From NCBI GenBank assembly GCA_037892935.1, contig JAYXKI010000008.1, forward strand, positions 930,001 to 994,000: 64,000 bases of DNA. Reading direction: 5' to 3'. Below are positions 10,810 to 21,417 of this stretch, in pieces (position 1 is the first letter of the stretch; every line of letters starts with the position of its first letter). The notes under the pieces are model-generated. The model had not been told where the DNA came from. It made no database searches and saw only the letters and a program-made list of their open reading frames with translations. This DNA is from Phlebopus portentosus. Lineage: Eukaryota; Basidiomycota; Agaricomycetes; Boletales; Boletinellaceae. The translations under genes were made by a program, and so were the position numbers.

Positions 10810-11805
10810 ACTTGTAGCTAAAATCTATAAAGAGATTTCTCAGTTACATAATCTCTTATCCTGCACTAATAGCAGCAATGTATTCTACTTTAGTAGTGGG
10901 CAGAGTGATAAAGGGCTACAACTTGCTAGCCTAGCTAATAGCACCAGTTCCCATCTTGACAACTATCCTACTTGTAGACCGTCTGTTATCCTTATTTCCT
11001 TTATGGTTAGCATCATAGAAGATAGTGAACAGCTCAGAGGACTTAGGATCAGATACATAAGTTAGCCTGAAATCTTTTGTACCCTGTAGATAGCAATATA
11101 AATAGCTTGCTACTTTCCAATGAGCTGAACTAGAATTAGAACTAAAGTGTTGTAAAACACCAACTGCATAGGTAATATCTGGCCTAGTAACAATAGTCAA
11201 ATACATAAGTGCATCAACTAATTGCTTGTAGGACACCTGCTTCATATATTCAGTCTCTGCAGGGGTCTTAGGAGCTATGTCCTTGCTAAGCTTCTGCTCA
11301 AGGAGAGAAGTGATAACAGTACCACAGTTGCTTATGCTAAAACACTCTAGCCTATCAACAATATACTGTCTCTGTGACAGACTGATAGAGTAGCTAGAGC
11401 GGTCTCTCTGAATGTTGACTCCTAGTAAGAATGAGGTTGGGCCTAACTTATGCAGTTTAAAGTGCTTGGCCAGTTTATCTCTAACAGACTCATACTGCTG
11501 CTTAAACTTGCAACAATAATTATATTATCAACATAGACTGAAATAATAATAGCATTTTATCTCTGCTGTACACCCAAATGCTGTAATCATAGTATACTAA
11601 CTTAAAGTCTATGCTCTTCATCACTGAATTAAGCTTCTTGTGCCATTAGTAGCCAGCCTGCTTAAGGCTATATATTGACTTGATCAGCTTGAGAATAAAT
11701 CCAAGGCTAAAGTAGTCCTCAAATTCTTCAGGCTGGGTTATGTAGACATCATGCTCCATCTTACTATTGAGGAAAGCAGTAGAGATATCAACACTATACA
11801 GCTCA
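10810..11805 (-). pseudogene. E0: decayed Ty1/copia RT-RNase H fragment
   Basis: Minus-strand fragment running from RNase H (10,810) back to the middle of RT (LELYSVDIST region, 11,805). The longest open part is 10,931-11,245 (104 codons: QLVDALMYL, RPDITYAVGVL, FYDANHKG). It is clearly more diverged than E1-E5 and has stops in RT. Its left end is cut by the chromovirus LTR and its right end is fused to the U5 end of L1. Confidence 0.8.
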
Positions 11806-12057
11806 TGTTAGATCACACAAATCCAGCAAGGGACTACTGAGTCCAGTGGTGAGTACACTTGATATATATTAGCAGTCTAACTACATACCTGAGTCCAGTG
11901 GTGAGTACACTTAATGTAGAGTACTCACCAATGGACTGTGCCGCTTTTACAGGAGATTACATAAGCATCACATGATCAAGAAAGCGGACATAAGGAAGAA
12001 TATAAACAGAACAATAAACTACAAAATACTAAGAGTGTCAGAATCACACTTCTAACA
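11806..12057 (-). repeat. L1: copia LTR, 252 bp
   Basis: Plus-strand ends TGTTAGATCACAC and ACTTCTAACA (sense TGTTAGAAG...GATCTAACA). It acts as 3' LTR of E1, because a polypurine tract lies directly to its right. Confidence 0.92.
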
Positions 12058-12066
12058 CTCCCCCCT
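12058..12066 (-). other. Polypurine tract of copia E1
   Basis: Sense AGGGGGGAG abutting the TGTTAG start of the 3' LTR. The same tract adjoins L3 (19,434), L4 (21,391), L7 (34,361-34,370) and, mutated, L9, L10 and L14. Confidence 0.8.
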
Positions 12067-12863
12067 GATCTGATACTTCTTCCTTCAACATAATCCTAGC
12101 ATCTTACACATCTCCTGCACCTTTACTCTACTTAGTACTTTGGTCATAATGTCTGCTGGCATGGTCTGAGTAGGCAAGTAATGCACTTTGATATGACCAG
12201 CCTCTACAACATCTCTCAACCAGTAGAAGTGCAGATCTAGGTGTTTCATGTATCTATGATGCTCAGGATTGTTTGCCACAGATAGAGCAGACTGGTTATC
12301 AATGTATAGAGAAGAGGGTGCATCAAACTTGTAGCCAAACTCTATAAAGAGATTTCTCAGCCACATAATCTCTTATCCTGCACTAACAGCAGCAATGTAT
12401 TCTGCTTCAGTGGTGGATAGAGTCACAAAGGGCTGCAACTTGCTAGCCCAGCTGATAGCACCAGTTCCCATCTTGACAACCATCCCACTTGTGGACTGTC
12501 TGTTATCCTCATTTCCTCCATGGTCAGCATCACAGAAGGTAGTGAACAGCTCAGAGGACTTAGGATCAGGTGCATAAGTCAACCTGAAATCCTTTGTACC
12601 CTGCAAATAGCGACATAGATGCTTTGCTGCCTTCCAATGAGCTGGACCAGGATTAGAACTGAAGCGTCCCAAGACACCAACTGCATAGGCAATATCTGGC
12701 CTAGTAGCAATAGCTAAATACATGAGTGCACCAACCAATTGCTTATAGGGCACCTGCTTCATGTATTCAGTTTCTGCAGGGGTCTTAGGAGCCATGTTCT
12801 TGCTGAGCTTCTGCTCAGGGAGAGGAGTAGTAACAGTGCCACAGTTGCTCATGCTGAAGCGCT

Positions 12864-13556
12864 CTAGCACATCAATAATATACTGTCTCTGTGACAGACT
12901 GATAGAGTGCTTGGAGCGGTCTCTCTAAATATGGACTGGGGCTGAAGCTGAATGCGCTCTTGACGGTTCTGCTGCTCTTGGGCAAATGCCTCCTTAAGGT
13001 TATTCCACTTGAATTCCTTCATAAGGAGCACTGCAGAGCAAAAGGAAGCATAGTCCTCAGGAAGAGCACGAATTAGACATGCACATGCAAGCTCATTCTC
13101 AAACTCCTCAAGTTTGAGGGTGCTAGAACGAGTGCTTCTGATCTTGTGCAGTGCTAGCTCAACCCTGCTCACCAGATTGGTGAGGGACTCATCTTCCTTC
13201 TTGGTGATATTGAAGAACTCATCATAAGCATTAAAGCGTGCAGCTGGGTTGTCCTGCTCATTGATCTTCTGAAGCTCAGTCCACATCTTGACTAGATCAT
13301 CTATGTAGTCCTGCACCATAACCTGCATACTATGCTCAAGTCTCTGATAGATCAGGCCTGCAGCTTGCTCAGCCTTCTCTTCCCAGAGCTGGACAGCCTC
13401 TGTTGGAGCACTAGGCTTAGCTTCTTGACCAGAGGTCAGGCGCCACAACTTCTTGACTTGAAGTGCAGTACGCATATCATGCTTCCAGACAGAGTAATTG
13501 CTGTCATTGAGCTTGGTGATAGTGGATAGCGTCTCAGAGGTGACAGGATCAGACAT
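12864..13556 (-). CDS. gag: E1 truncated Gag (UBN2-type), fused out of frame to pol
   Basis: 230 codons. Residues 1-~205 are the copia Gag core seen in the other copies (KLNDSNYSVWKHDM, LWEEKAEQAAGLIYQRLEHSMQVMV, EFENELACACLIRALPEDYASF, KEFKWNNLKEAF). After QLQPQ the frame runs into RT sequence in the wrong frame and stops after ~25 residues. Start chosen at MSDPVTSETL, which every copy shares. It could supply structural Gag in trans but lacks the zinc knuckle for RNA binding. Confidence 0.7.
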   Translation of the reverse strand: MSDPVTSETLSTITKLNDSNYSVWKHDMRTALQVKKLWRLTSGQEAKPSAPTEAVQLWEEKAEQAAGLIYQRLEHSMQVMVQDYIDDLVKMWTELQKINEQDNPAARFNAYDEFFNITKKEDESLTNLVSRVELALHKIRSTRSSTLKLEEFENELACACLIRALPEDYASFCSAVLLMKEFKWNNLKEAFAQEQQNRQERIQLQPQSIFRETAPSTLSVCHRDSILLMC

Positions 13557-14720
13557 GATAGTTGAAATGAGGTGTGGATGAGAGTGGGCAGATGATGCTT
13601 AGAAGAAATAAGCAGTGAGGGAGCAATGAGAGAGAGAGCGCTAACAAATTTATGCCTGGAGGTGACAGATCAATGCTAACCAGTGCAGTCTTCTACAGTC
13701 ACTGAAGTATACACAGATTTGCCGCAAGACAGTGCTGGTCTGTTGGTCTGCTAAGATCCCGCAGGCACCGCTAACTGAGAGAGGCTCTAGGCTTAAGTAG
13801 ACACTCAAAGAGTGACTACAACCAGCGAACTAAGGCCGGGCAGGCAAGCTTCACAGTCTGTAGGCTAGGCTGATCCAACAACAGTGATGGAGCCACACAC
13901 CAATTAACACCAGAGCTGCCAGACACAAAATGCAGTACAGAGAGGGAACGGATGGGCGGAACGGTGCGCAAATTGGCACGCAAATAGAGGACGACGAGTG
14001 AAATCGAACAGTGCAAAGAGCACGCGGATTGGATCAGTGGATCGGCAGCAATCAACGATTTCCGTCGGCACAAGAATAGCCCACAGCGCAGTTAAACCGC
14101 GGCCGCTCAAGCTGAAACTTGGTGGAAGTATGCACAGGTATGGGAGCCGTATGCACACCAAAGGGCGTCCAGATCGAATCAGCGGTTGCCGAGAAAATCG
14201 AAAGTTGCCAAAATGGGGTGCAAAACAAAGATCCTTCAATAAGTCGGCGAGTTCTTGACCGATTTGGCTGAAACTTCGCGACAGGTGACGTGGAAATAGG
14301 CCAAATAAACATGCCAAATTTCGTGAGAAACGGATCAGCGGTTCACCCGGGATAGGTAATGCAACTTCGAAAATAGCCAAAAGTGATAGGGCTATAGCGG
14401 TGTCAAATCACAACAGATCAGGCTGAAACTCGGCAGGACAGTAGGCCTATATGAGCCGAGTAAACGTGCCAAAGGGCGTCAAAAACGGCTGGATGGTTGT
14501 GGAGCAATCAAGCGGCGGAGTTTTGGGGAGATTTGGCACTAATAAAGGCCAAAGAAGAAGGCAGAGGGCTCTGGGACTGTGGAAACTGCACAGAAGGGTG
14601 CAGAAGATGATGAGAACACTAGGAACACACCAAAAGGCCAGTCCAGAACACCAAAAGCTTCTCTGACAACAGCAGCAGCTCTCCAAACCCAAAAACTCAA
14701 AAATGCGGCAGTGCAAACAG

Positions 14721-14742
14721 CTAGAGCTCAAGGCTCATAACC
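14721..14742 (-). promoter_or_regulatory. Copia primer binding site (initiator tRNA-Met half-tRNA type)
   Basis: Immediately after the LTR the sense strand reads GGTTATGAGCCTTGAG. GGTTATGAGCC is complementary to the GGCUCAUAACC anticodon stem-loop of eukaryotic initiator tRNA-Met, not to a tRNA 3' end. That is the half-tRNA priming mode known from Drosophila copia. The same site is next to L5, L6, L8, L11, L13 and L15. About 11 bases match; the flanking bases fit less well. Confidence 0.6.
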
Positions 14743-14994
14743 TATTAGATCACACAAATCCAGCAAGGGACCACTGAGTCTAGTGGTGAGTACACTTGAT
14801 GTATATTAGCAGTCTAACTACATACCTGAGTCCAGTGGTGAGTACACTTGATGTAGAGTACTCACCAATGGACTGTGCCGCTTTTACAGGAGATTACATA
14901 AGCATCACATGATCAAGAAAGCGGACATAAGGAAGAATATAAACAGAACAATAAACTACAAAATACTAAGAGTGTCAGAATCACACTTCTAACA
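14743..14994 (-). repeat. L2: copia LTR shared by E1 and E2
   Basis: 252 bp. The plus-strand left end reads TATTAGATC instead of TGTTAGATC, so its U5 terminus is TA rather than CA; L3 has the same change. It is 5' LTR to E1 (primer site on its left), while its U3 end is fused to a truncated pol on its right. Confidence 0.92.
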
Positions 14995-17900
14995 TAAGTC
15001 AACCTGAAATCCTTTGTACCCTGCAAATAGCAACATAGATGCTTTGCTGCCTTCCAATGAGCTGGACCAGGATTAGAACTGAAGCGTCCCAAGACACCAA
15101 CTGCATAGGCAATATCTGGCCTAGTAGCAATAGCTAAATACATGAGTGCACCAACCAATTGCTTGTAGGGCACCTGCTTCATATATTCAGTTTCTGCAGG
15201 GGTCTTAGGAGCCATATCCTTGCTGAGCTTCTGCTCAGAGAGAGGAGTAGTAACAGTACCACAGTTGCTCATGCTGAAGCGCTCTAGCACATCAATAATA
15301 TACTGTCTCTGTGACAGACTGATAGAGTGCTTGGAGCAGTCTCTCTGAATATGAACTCCTAGCAGGAATGAGGTTGGGCCCAACTCATGCAGTTTAAAGT
15401 GCTTAGCCAGTTCATCTCTGACAGACTCATACTGCTGCTTAAACTTTACAGCAATGGTCATGTCATCAACATAGACTAGAATGATGATATGCACTTCATC
15501 TCTGCTGTACACCCAAATGCTGTAATCACAGCGTACTAACTTGAAGCCCATGCTCTTCATCACTGAATCAAGCTTCTTGTGCCATTGGTGGCCAGCCTGC
15601 TTAAGGCCATAAATTGACTTGATCAGCTTGAGAACAAATCCAGGGCCAAAGTAGTCCTCAAATCCTTCAGGCTGGGTCATGTAGACATCATGCTCCATCT
15701 CACCATTGAGGAAAGCAGTAGAGATGTCAACACTATACAGCTCAAGGTCTTCAAATGCAGCTATTGCCAGGATGGCTCTAAGTGCAGCCCACTTAGCTGT
15801 AGGGGCAAACACCTGAGAGAACTCAAGACCTGGTTGCTGAGAGAAGCCCTTGGCTACCAGCCTTGCCTTGTACCTGTCTACAGATCCATCTGCCTTGCGC
15901 TTGAGCTTGAACACCCATCTGCATCCAATGGGCTTTCTGCCAGGAGGTAGTCTGACTGGTTCAAATGTGCCATTTTCAATCAGACTGATAAATTCCTCCA
16001 TGGCTGCTTTCTCCCAGAGGTCTGCATCAGGACGTCCTTTAATGTCCTTCCACTGATAGGGTTCAGGACTGATGTGTTGCACATCTTGTGCAGAGAACAC
16101 ATGCTCAGCGCAATTAGATGACTGAAATGCATATTCCAGAGCATCTTCATAAGACAGATAGATGTCCTCTAGTCCTGTATTAGCACCAAAATCTATTAGG
16201 CCAGCAAACATCAGTGCTTCAGCTTGCAACTCCTCTTCTGACATAATGTCCAGTTCATCAGATGAGTCACTGTCCATCTCAACATCCTGCTCTGGCTGCT
16301 CTACAACATCTGGCTGAGCTGCAGAGTCAGTATCAGAAGCAGTATCAGGTGCAGTGTCAGATACAGTTGGCTCTGCTGAGTTGAAGTTGAAGCGCTGTGG
16401 TGAAATAGGGGAGCCTGGCACACATCTGGGAAGGCGCTGTCCAACATAGTCCACATCCCACCAGCCAGTGGTATGACGTCTAATAGGTCTCCACATTGGA
16501 TCTGGCCACCAGGGAGAAGCAGGCCTTTGTTTCTTTGAGGCCTGCTCAGATAGCAGTGGTGAAGTAGTATGTTCACGCTTTGGTGGATGAGTGGCTGGTG
16601 AAGGAGGATGATGTGAGGGACTGTGTGAAGGAGGACTAGGTGATGGATTGGGTGGAGGACTAGGTGTAGGTGTAGGTGTAGGCATAGGAGGATCTGCTGG
16701 ATGCATAGGAGCAGGTGGTGGAGGAGGAGCTGGCAGAACATCAATAGCATCCTCTACTCCCCCCTGTTCTGGCAGGTCTTCTGTTTGTGTAGGCATATTC
16801 ACCCTCAAGTCAACTGGGTTTCTAGATGTACCAGGGAAGACTCTCTCATCAAATTGAGCAGAGTCACTAATGACTTCCTTCCTGGTAAGTGGATTCCAGA
16901 ACAACCAGCCTTTATAGTTAGAGGGATAGCCTAGGAACACACATTTCTGTGTGTGGGACTGCAGCTGCTTGTGTTGATCTTTCTTCACAAGCACATAGGA
17001 GGTGCATCCAAATACACGCAAGTGAGAAACATCTGGCTTTGACTGGAACCAGAGCTCATAGGGTGTACTGGCAGACACAGCAGAGGTGGGAGAGCCGTTG
17101 TGTACATGTACAAATGCTGCTACTGCATCCCACCAGAAGCTAGAGGGCAGGTGTGCTTCATTAAGCATAGTAGTGATGCCCTCTGCAAGTGTCCTATTAG
17201 CACGCTCTGCAACACCATTCTGATGAGGTTCATCTCTAATAGTGTGCTGTCTGTGGATGCCTGTAGTAATACAGAACTGGTCCCATTCCTTACACACATA
17301 TTCTCCACCTTTATCATCACGAGTGGCTTTGATCTTCACTCCTAACTGGTTCTCTGCATAGGCCTTAAATTGCTTGAAAGCAGCAAATGCATCACTCTTC
17401 TTCTTCAATGGGAGAACAGCCCAGTAGCGGCTGTAATCATCAATGAAGGTGATCCAATATTTAAAGCCATGTCTAGATTGGACAGGCAATGGACCATGAA
17501 CATCAGAGTGAACCAATTGGAGGAGACCAGAAGCTCTGTGAGATGCAAGTTTGGAGATATTAGACCTGTGCTGCTTGCCAGCAATGCAAGGTTCACAGAT
17601 AGGATCTGGAGTGCTCTTGGATTTGACAACCATTCCTTTGACTAGCTCCTCAGTCATCAACCTGTTTACATCACCATGATTGAGATGTGCAAAGCGCCTG
17701 TGCCAAAGTGTAGTGTCAAGTGGACAGGTGCTGGTGAATGCAGCATAAGCAATGGTAGGGACAATATGGCCATTGAGAGTTGCTGCATTGTAAGAGGTGA
17801 TGTTTGCAGTGAAAAGAACTGTTCCATGACGATGGAAAAGCATCTTGTTATGGTGAATGGTGACAACATATGATTTGGAACGAGTCAAATACAGGACTGA

Positions 17901-19046
17901 GAGGAGATTGTTTCTAAGATCAGGAACATGAAGTACACGCTCAAATTCAAGTAACTGTCCAGGTTTGCCACCAACTACAGGCTGAAAGCGCACTGTGACA
18001 ATGCCAACTGAATAAATAACTTGGTTGTTGGCCAAACGAATAGGGGTGTGATTTGTTGAGTATTTGGTGAACCAATAACGATGTGGAGTCATGTGGCAAG
18101 TGGCACCTGTGTCAGCAATCCAGTCAGTTCCTGCATCTGGGATAAGAGGTGAATGGGGATTGGTGTAGTCAAGAGCACTTGCATTGCCAGCAAATTCAGC
18201 AGATTCAGCAGATTCATCTTGTTGAGCAACATGGGCCTTCTGGCCCTTCCTGCCCTTCCTCCTCTTCTCTTCCCTGTTCTTCTTAGCCCTAACATGTGCA
18301 TCCTTAGAAGCTGCCTGCTTCATATAGCAGTTCTCCTCTGTGTGCTTAGAAATACCACAGAAGGCGCAAGTGACACCTTGAGAGGAGATAGGCTTTACAG
18401 CACTACTAGTGGATGTGAACATGGCCTGGGGCTGAAGCTGAATGCGCTCTTGACGGTTCTGCTGCTCTTGGGCAAATGCCTCCTTAAGGTTATTCCACTT
18501 GAATTCCTTCATAAGGAGCACTGCAGAGCAAAAGGAAGCATAGTCCTCAGGAAGAGCATGAATTAGACATGCACATGCAAGCTCATTCTCAAACTCCTCA
18601 AGTTTGAGGGTGCTAGAATGAGTGCTTCTGATCTTGTGCAGTGCTAGCTCAACCCTGCTCACCAGATTGGTGAGGGACTCATCTTCCTTCTTGGTGATAT
18701 TGAAGAACTCATCATAAGCATTAAAGCGCACAGCTGGGTTGTCCTGCTCATTGATCTTCTGAAGCTCAGTCCATATCTTGACTGGATCATCCATGTAGTC
18801 CTGCACCATAACCTGCATGCTATGCTCAATTCTCTGATAGATCAGGCCTGCAGCTTGCTCAGCCTTCTCTTCCCAGAGCTGGACAGCCTCTGCTGGAGCA
18901 CTAGGCTTAGCTTCCTGACCAGAGGTCAGGCGCCACAACTTCTTGACTTGAAGTGCAGCATGCATATTATGCCTCCAGACAGAGTAATTGCTGTCATTGA
19001 GCTTGGTGATAGTGGATAGCGTCTCAGAGGTAATGGGATCAGACAT
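14995..19046 (-). CDS. gag-pol: E2: copia Gag-Pol, nearly full length, truncated in RNase H
   Basis: One uninterrupted frame from MSDPITSETL; the open frame runs 26 codons on into L2 and stops at 14,913 (1,377 codons in all). Order by approximate residue: Gag/UBN2 1-215; zinc knuckle CX2CX4HX4C (CAFCGISKHTEENC) ~226-240; protease DTGA ~312; GAG-pre-integrase LWHRRFAHLNHGDV ~440; integrase with D ~514 (HSDVHG), second D in TRDDKGGEY and E in NGVAERANRTL; Pro/Ser-rich linker; RT from GCRWVFKLKRKADGS to YVDD ~1,192; RNase H start (GALMYLAIATRPDIAYAV). Translation stops being copia after DFRLTY, where the frame enters the LTR. This is the best preserved reading frame in the window; RNase H is missing its catalytic end, so it should not be autonomous. 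Shares private variants with E3 and E5. Confidence 0.9.
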
Positions 19047-19180
19047 GATAGTTGAAATGAGGTGTGGATGAGAGTGGACAGATGATGCTTAGAAGAAATA
19101 AGCAGTGAGGGAGCAATGAGGGAGAGAGCGCTAACAAATTTATGCCTGGAGGTGACAGATCAATGCCAACCAGTGCAGTC
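19047..19180 (-). other. E2 truncated leader
   Basis: Only the gag-proximal ~134 bp of the leader remain; the other ~1.05 kb and the primer site are missing. The leader is joined at GCAGTC straight to the U5 end of L3. Confidence 0.8.
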
Positions 19181-19433
19181 TATTAGATCACACAAATCCA
19201 GCAAGGGACCACTGAGTCCAGTGGTGAGTACACTTTGATGTATATTAGCAGTCTAACTACATACCTGAGTCCAGTGGTGAGTACACTTGATGTAGAGTAC
19301 TCACCAATGGACTGTGCCGCTTTTACAGGAGATTATATAAGCATCACATGATCAAGAAAGCGGACATAAGGAAGAATATAAACAGAACAATAAACTACAA
19401 AATACTAAGAGTGTCAGAATCACACTTCTAACA
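19181..19433 (-). repeat. L3: copia LTR shared by E2 and E3
   Basis: 253 bp (one extra T in cactttgatg). The left end TATTAGATC carries the same terminal substitution as L2. Polypurine tract of E3 directly to its right. Confidence 0.92.
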
Positions 19434-21114
19434 CTCCCCCCTGATCTGACACTTCTTCCTTTAACATAATCCCAGCATCTTACACATCTCCTGCACCTTT
19501 ACTCTGCTTAGTGCTTTGGTCATAATGTCTGCTGGCATGGTCTGAGTGGGCAAGTAATGCACTTTGATATGACCAGCCTCTACAACATCTCTCAACCAGT
19601 AGAAGCGCAGATCTAGGTGTTTCATGCGTCCATGATGCTCAGGATTGTTTGCTACAGACAGAGCAGACTGGTTATCAATGTACAGGGAAGAGGGTGCATC
19701 AAACTTGTAGCCAAACTCTGTAAAGAGATTTCTCAGCCACATAATCTCTTGTCCTGCACTAACAGCAGCAATGTATTCTGCTTCAGTGGTGGATAGAGTC
19801 ACAAAGGGCTGCAACTTGCTAGCCCAGCTGATAGCACCAGTTCCCATCTTGACAACCATCCCACTTGTGGACCGTCTGTTATCCTCATTTCCTCCATGGT
19901 CAGCATCACAGAAGGTAGTGAACAGCTCAGAGGACTTAGGATCAGGTGCATAAGTCAACCTGAAATCCTTTGTACCCTGCAAATAGCGACATAGATGCTT
20001 TGCTGCCTTCCAATGAGCTGGACCAGGATTAGAACTGAAGCGTCCCAAGACACCAACTGCATAGGCAATATCTGGCCTAGTAGCAATAGCTAAGTACATG
20101 AGTGCACCAACCAATTGCTTGTAGGGCACCTGCTTCATGTATTCAGTTTCTGCAAGGGTCTTAGGAGCCATGTCCTTGCTGAGCTTATGCTCAGGGAGAG
20201 GAGTAGTAACAGTGCCACAGTTGCTCATGCTGAAGCGCTCTAGCACATCAATAATATACTGTCTCTGTGACAGACTGATAGAGTGCTTGGAGCAGTCTCT
20301 CTGAATATGAACTCCTAGCAGGAATGAGGTTGGGCCCAACTCATGCAGTTTAAAGTGCTTAGCCAGTTCATCTCTGACAGACTCATACTGCTGCTTAAAC
20401 TTTACAGCAATGGTCATGTCATCAACATAGACTAGAATGATGATATGCACTTCATCTCTGCTGTACACCCAAATGCTGTAATCACAGCGTACTAACTTGA
20501 AGCCCATGCTCTTCATCACTGAATCAAGCTTCTTGTGCCATTGGTGGCCAGCCTGCTTAAGGCCATAAATTGACTTGATCAGCTTGAGAACAAATCCAGG
20601 GCCAAAGTAGTCCTCAAATCCTTCAGGCTGGGTCATGTAGACATCATGCTCCATCTCACCATTGAGGAAAGCAGTAGAGATGTCAACACTATACAGCTCA
20701 AGGTCTTCAAATGCAGCTATTGCCAGGATGGCTCTAAGTGCAGCCCACTTAGCTGTAGGGGCAAACACCTGAGAGAACTCAAGACCTGGTTGCTGAGAGA
20801 AGCCCTTGGCTACCAGCCTTGCCTTGTACCTGTCTACAGATCCATCTGCCTTGCGCTTGAGCTTGAACACCCATCTGCATCCAATGGGCTTTCTGCCAGG
20901 AGGTAGTCTGACTGGTTCAAATGTGCCATTCTCAATCAGACTGATAAATTCCTCCATGGCTGCTTTCTCCCAGAGGTCTGCATCAGGACGTCCTTTGATG
21001 TCCTTCTACTGATAGGGTTCAGGACTGATGTGTTGCACATCTTGTGCAGAGAACACATGCTCAGCGCAATTAGATGACTGGAATGCATATTCCAGAGCAT
21101 CTTCATAAGACAGC
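19434..21114 (-). pseudogene. E3: copia 3' fragment (RT-RNase H with polypurine tract)
   Basis: Sense frame 19,461-20,957 (498 codons) covers RT from EEFISLIENGTFEPVRL through YVDD to the natural C-terminus MCKMLGLC. An upstream stop (QWKDIK read as Q*KDIK, TGG to TAG at ~21,008) interrupts the frame, which then continues to YLSYEDALEY at 21,114, where it is fused to the U5 end of L4. gag, protease and integrase are absent. RNase H is complete. It shares IILVYVDD, KFKQQ and RDCSKH with E2, unlike E4. Confidence 0.85.
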
Positions 21115-21390
21115 TGTTAGATCACACAAATCCAGCAAGGGACCACTGAGTCCAGTGGTGAGTACACTTGATGTATATTAGCAGTCTAACTATTGGATAC
21201 CTGAGTCCAGTGGTGAGTACACTTGATGTAGAGTACTCACCTGAGTCCAGTGGTGGACTGTGTACTCACCAATGGACTTTTACAGGAGATTACATAAGCA
21301 TCACATGATCAAGAAAGCGGACATAAGGAAGAATATAAACAGAACAATAAACTACAAAATACTAAGAGTGTCAGAATCACACTTCTAACA
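21115..21390 (-). repeat. L4: copia LTR, 276-bp length variant
   Basis: Has an additional partial copy of the internal ACTCACCTGAGTCCAGTGGTG repeat and lost part of the TGTGCCGCTTTT segment. It is 3' LTR of E4 (polypurine tract at its right edge). Confidence 0.9.
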
Positions 21391-21417
21391 CTCCCCCCTG
21401 ATCTGACACGTCTTCCT

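Larger units (their letters stand above)
12067..14742 (-). mobile_element. E1: internally deleted copia element
   Basis: Bounded by L1 and L2. In sense order: primer site at the L2 edge, ~1.19 kb leader, gag start at 13,556 (MSDPVTSETL), then gag is joined at about 12,930 directly to the end of RT (SISLSQRQYIIDVLERF), followed by RNase H to the stop at 12,085. Zinc knuckle, protease, integrase and most of RT are missing. The junction lies where the two donor regions share a CCATRTTCA-like stretch (gag CCATGTTCA, RT CCATATTCA), so template switching or microhomology recombination is likely. The first 203 residues of Gag are intact. An in-frame stop interrupts RNase H at 12,370 (between 12,366 and 12,373). 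Confidence 0.85.

Noticed and set aside
16301..16750. 149-codon Leu/His-rich minus frame in the Pro/Ser-rich linker (also 23,214-23,663)
   Set aside because: A shifted frame of the low-complexity linker; the pol frame is the real one.
18153..18566. Plus-strand frames opposite the copia gag (also at 25,063 and 28,413)
   Set aside because: Mirror images of the conserved gag-protease coding strand, repeated in every copy and without motifs of their own.
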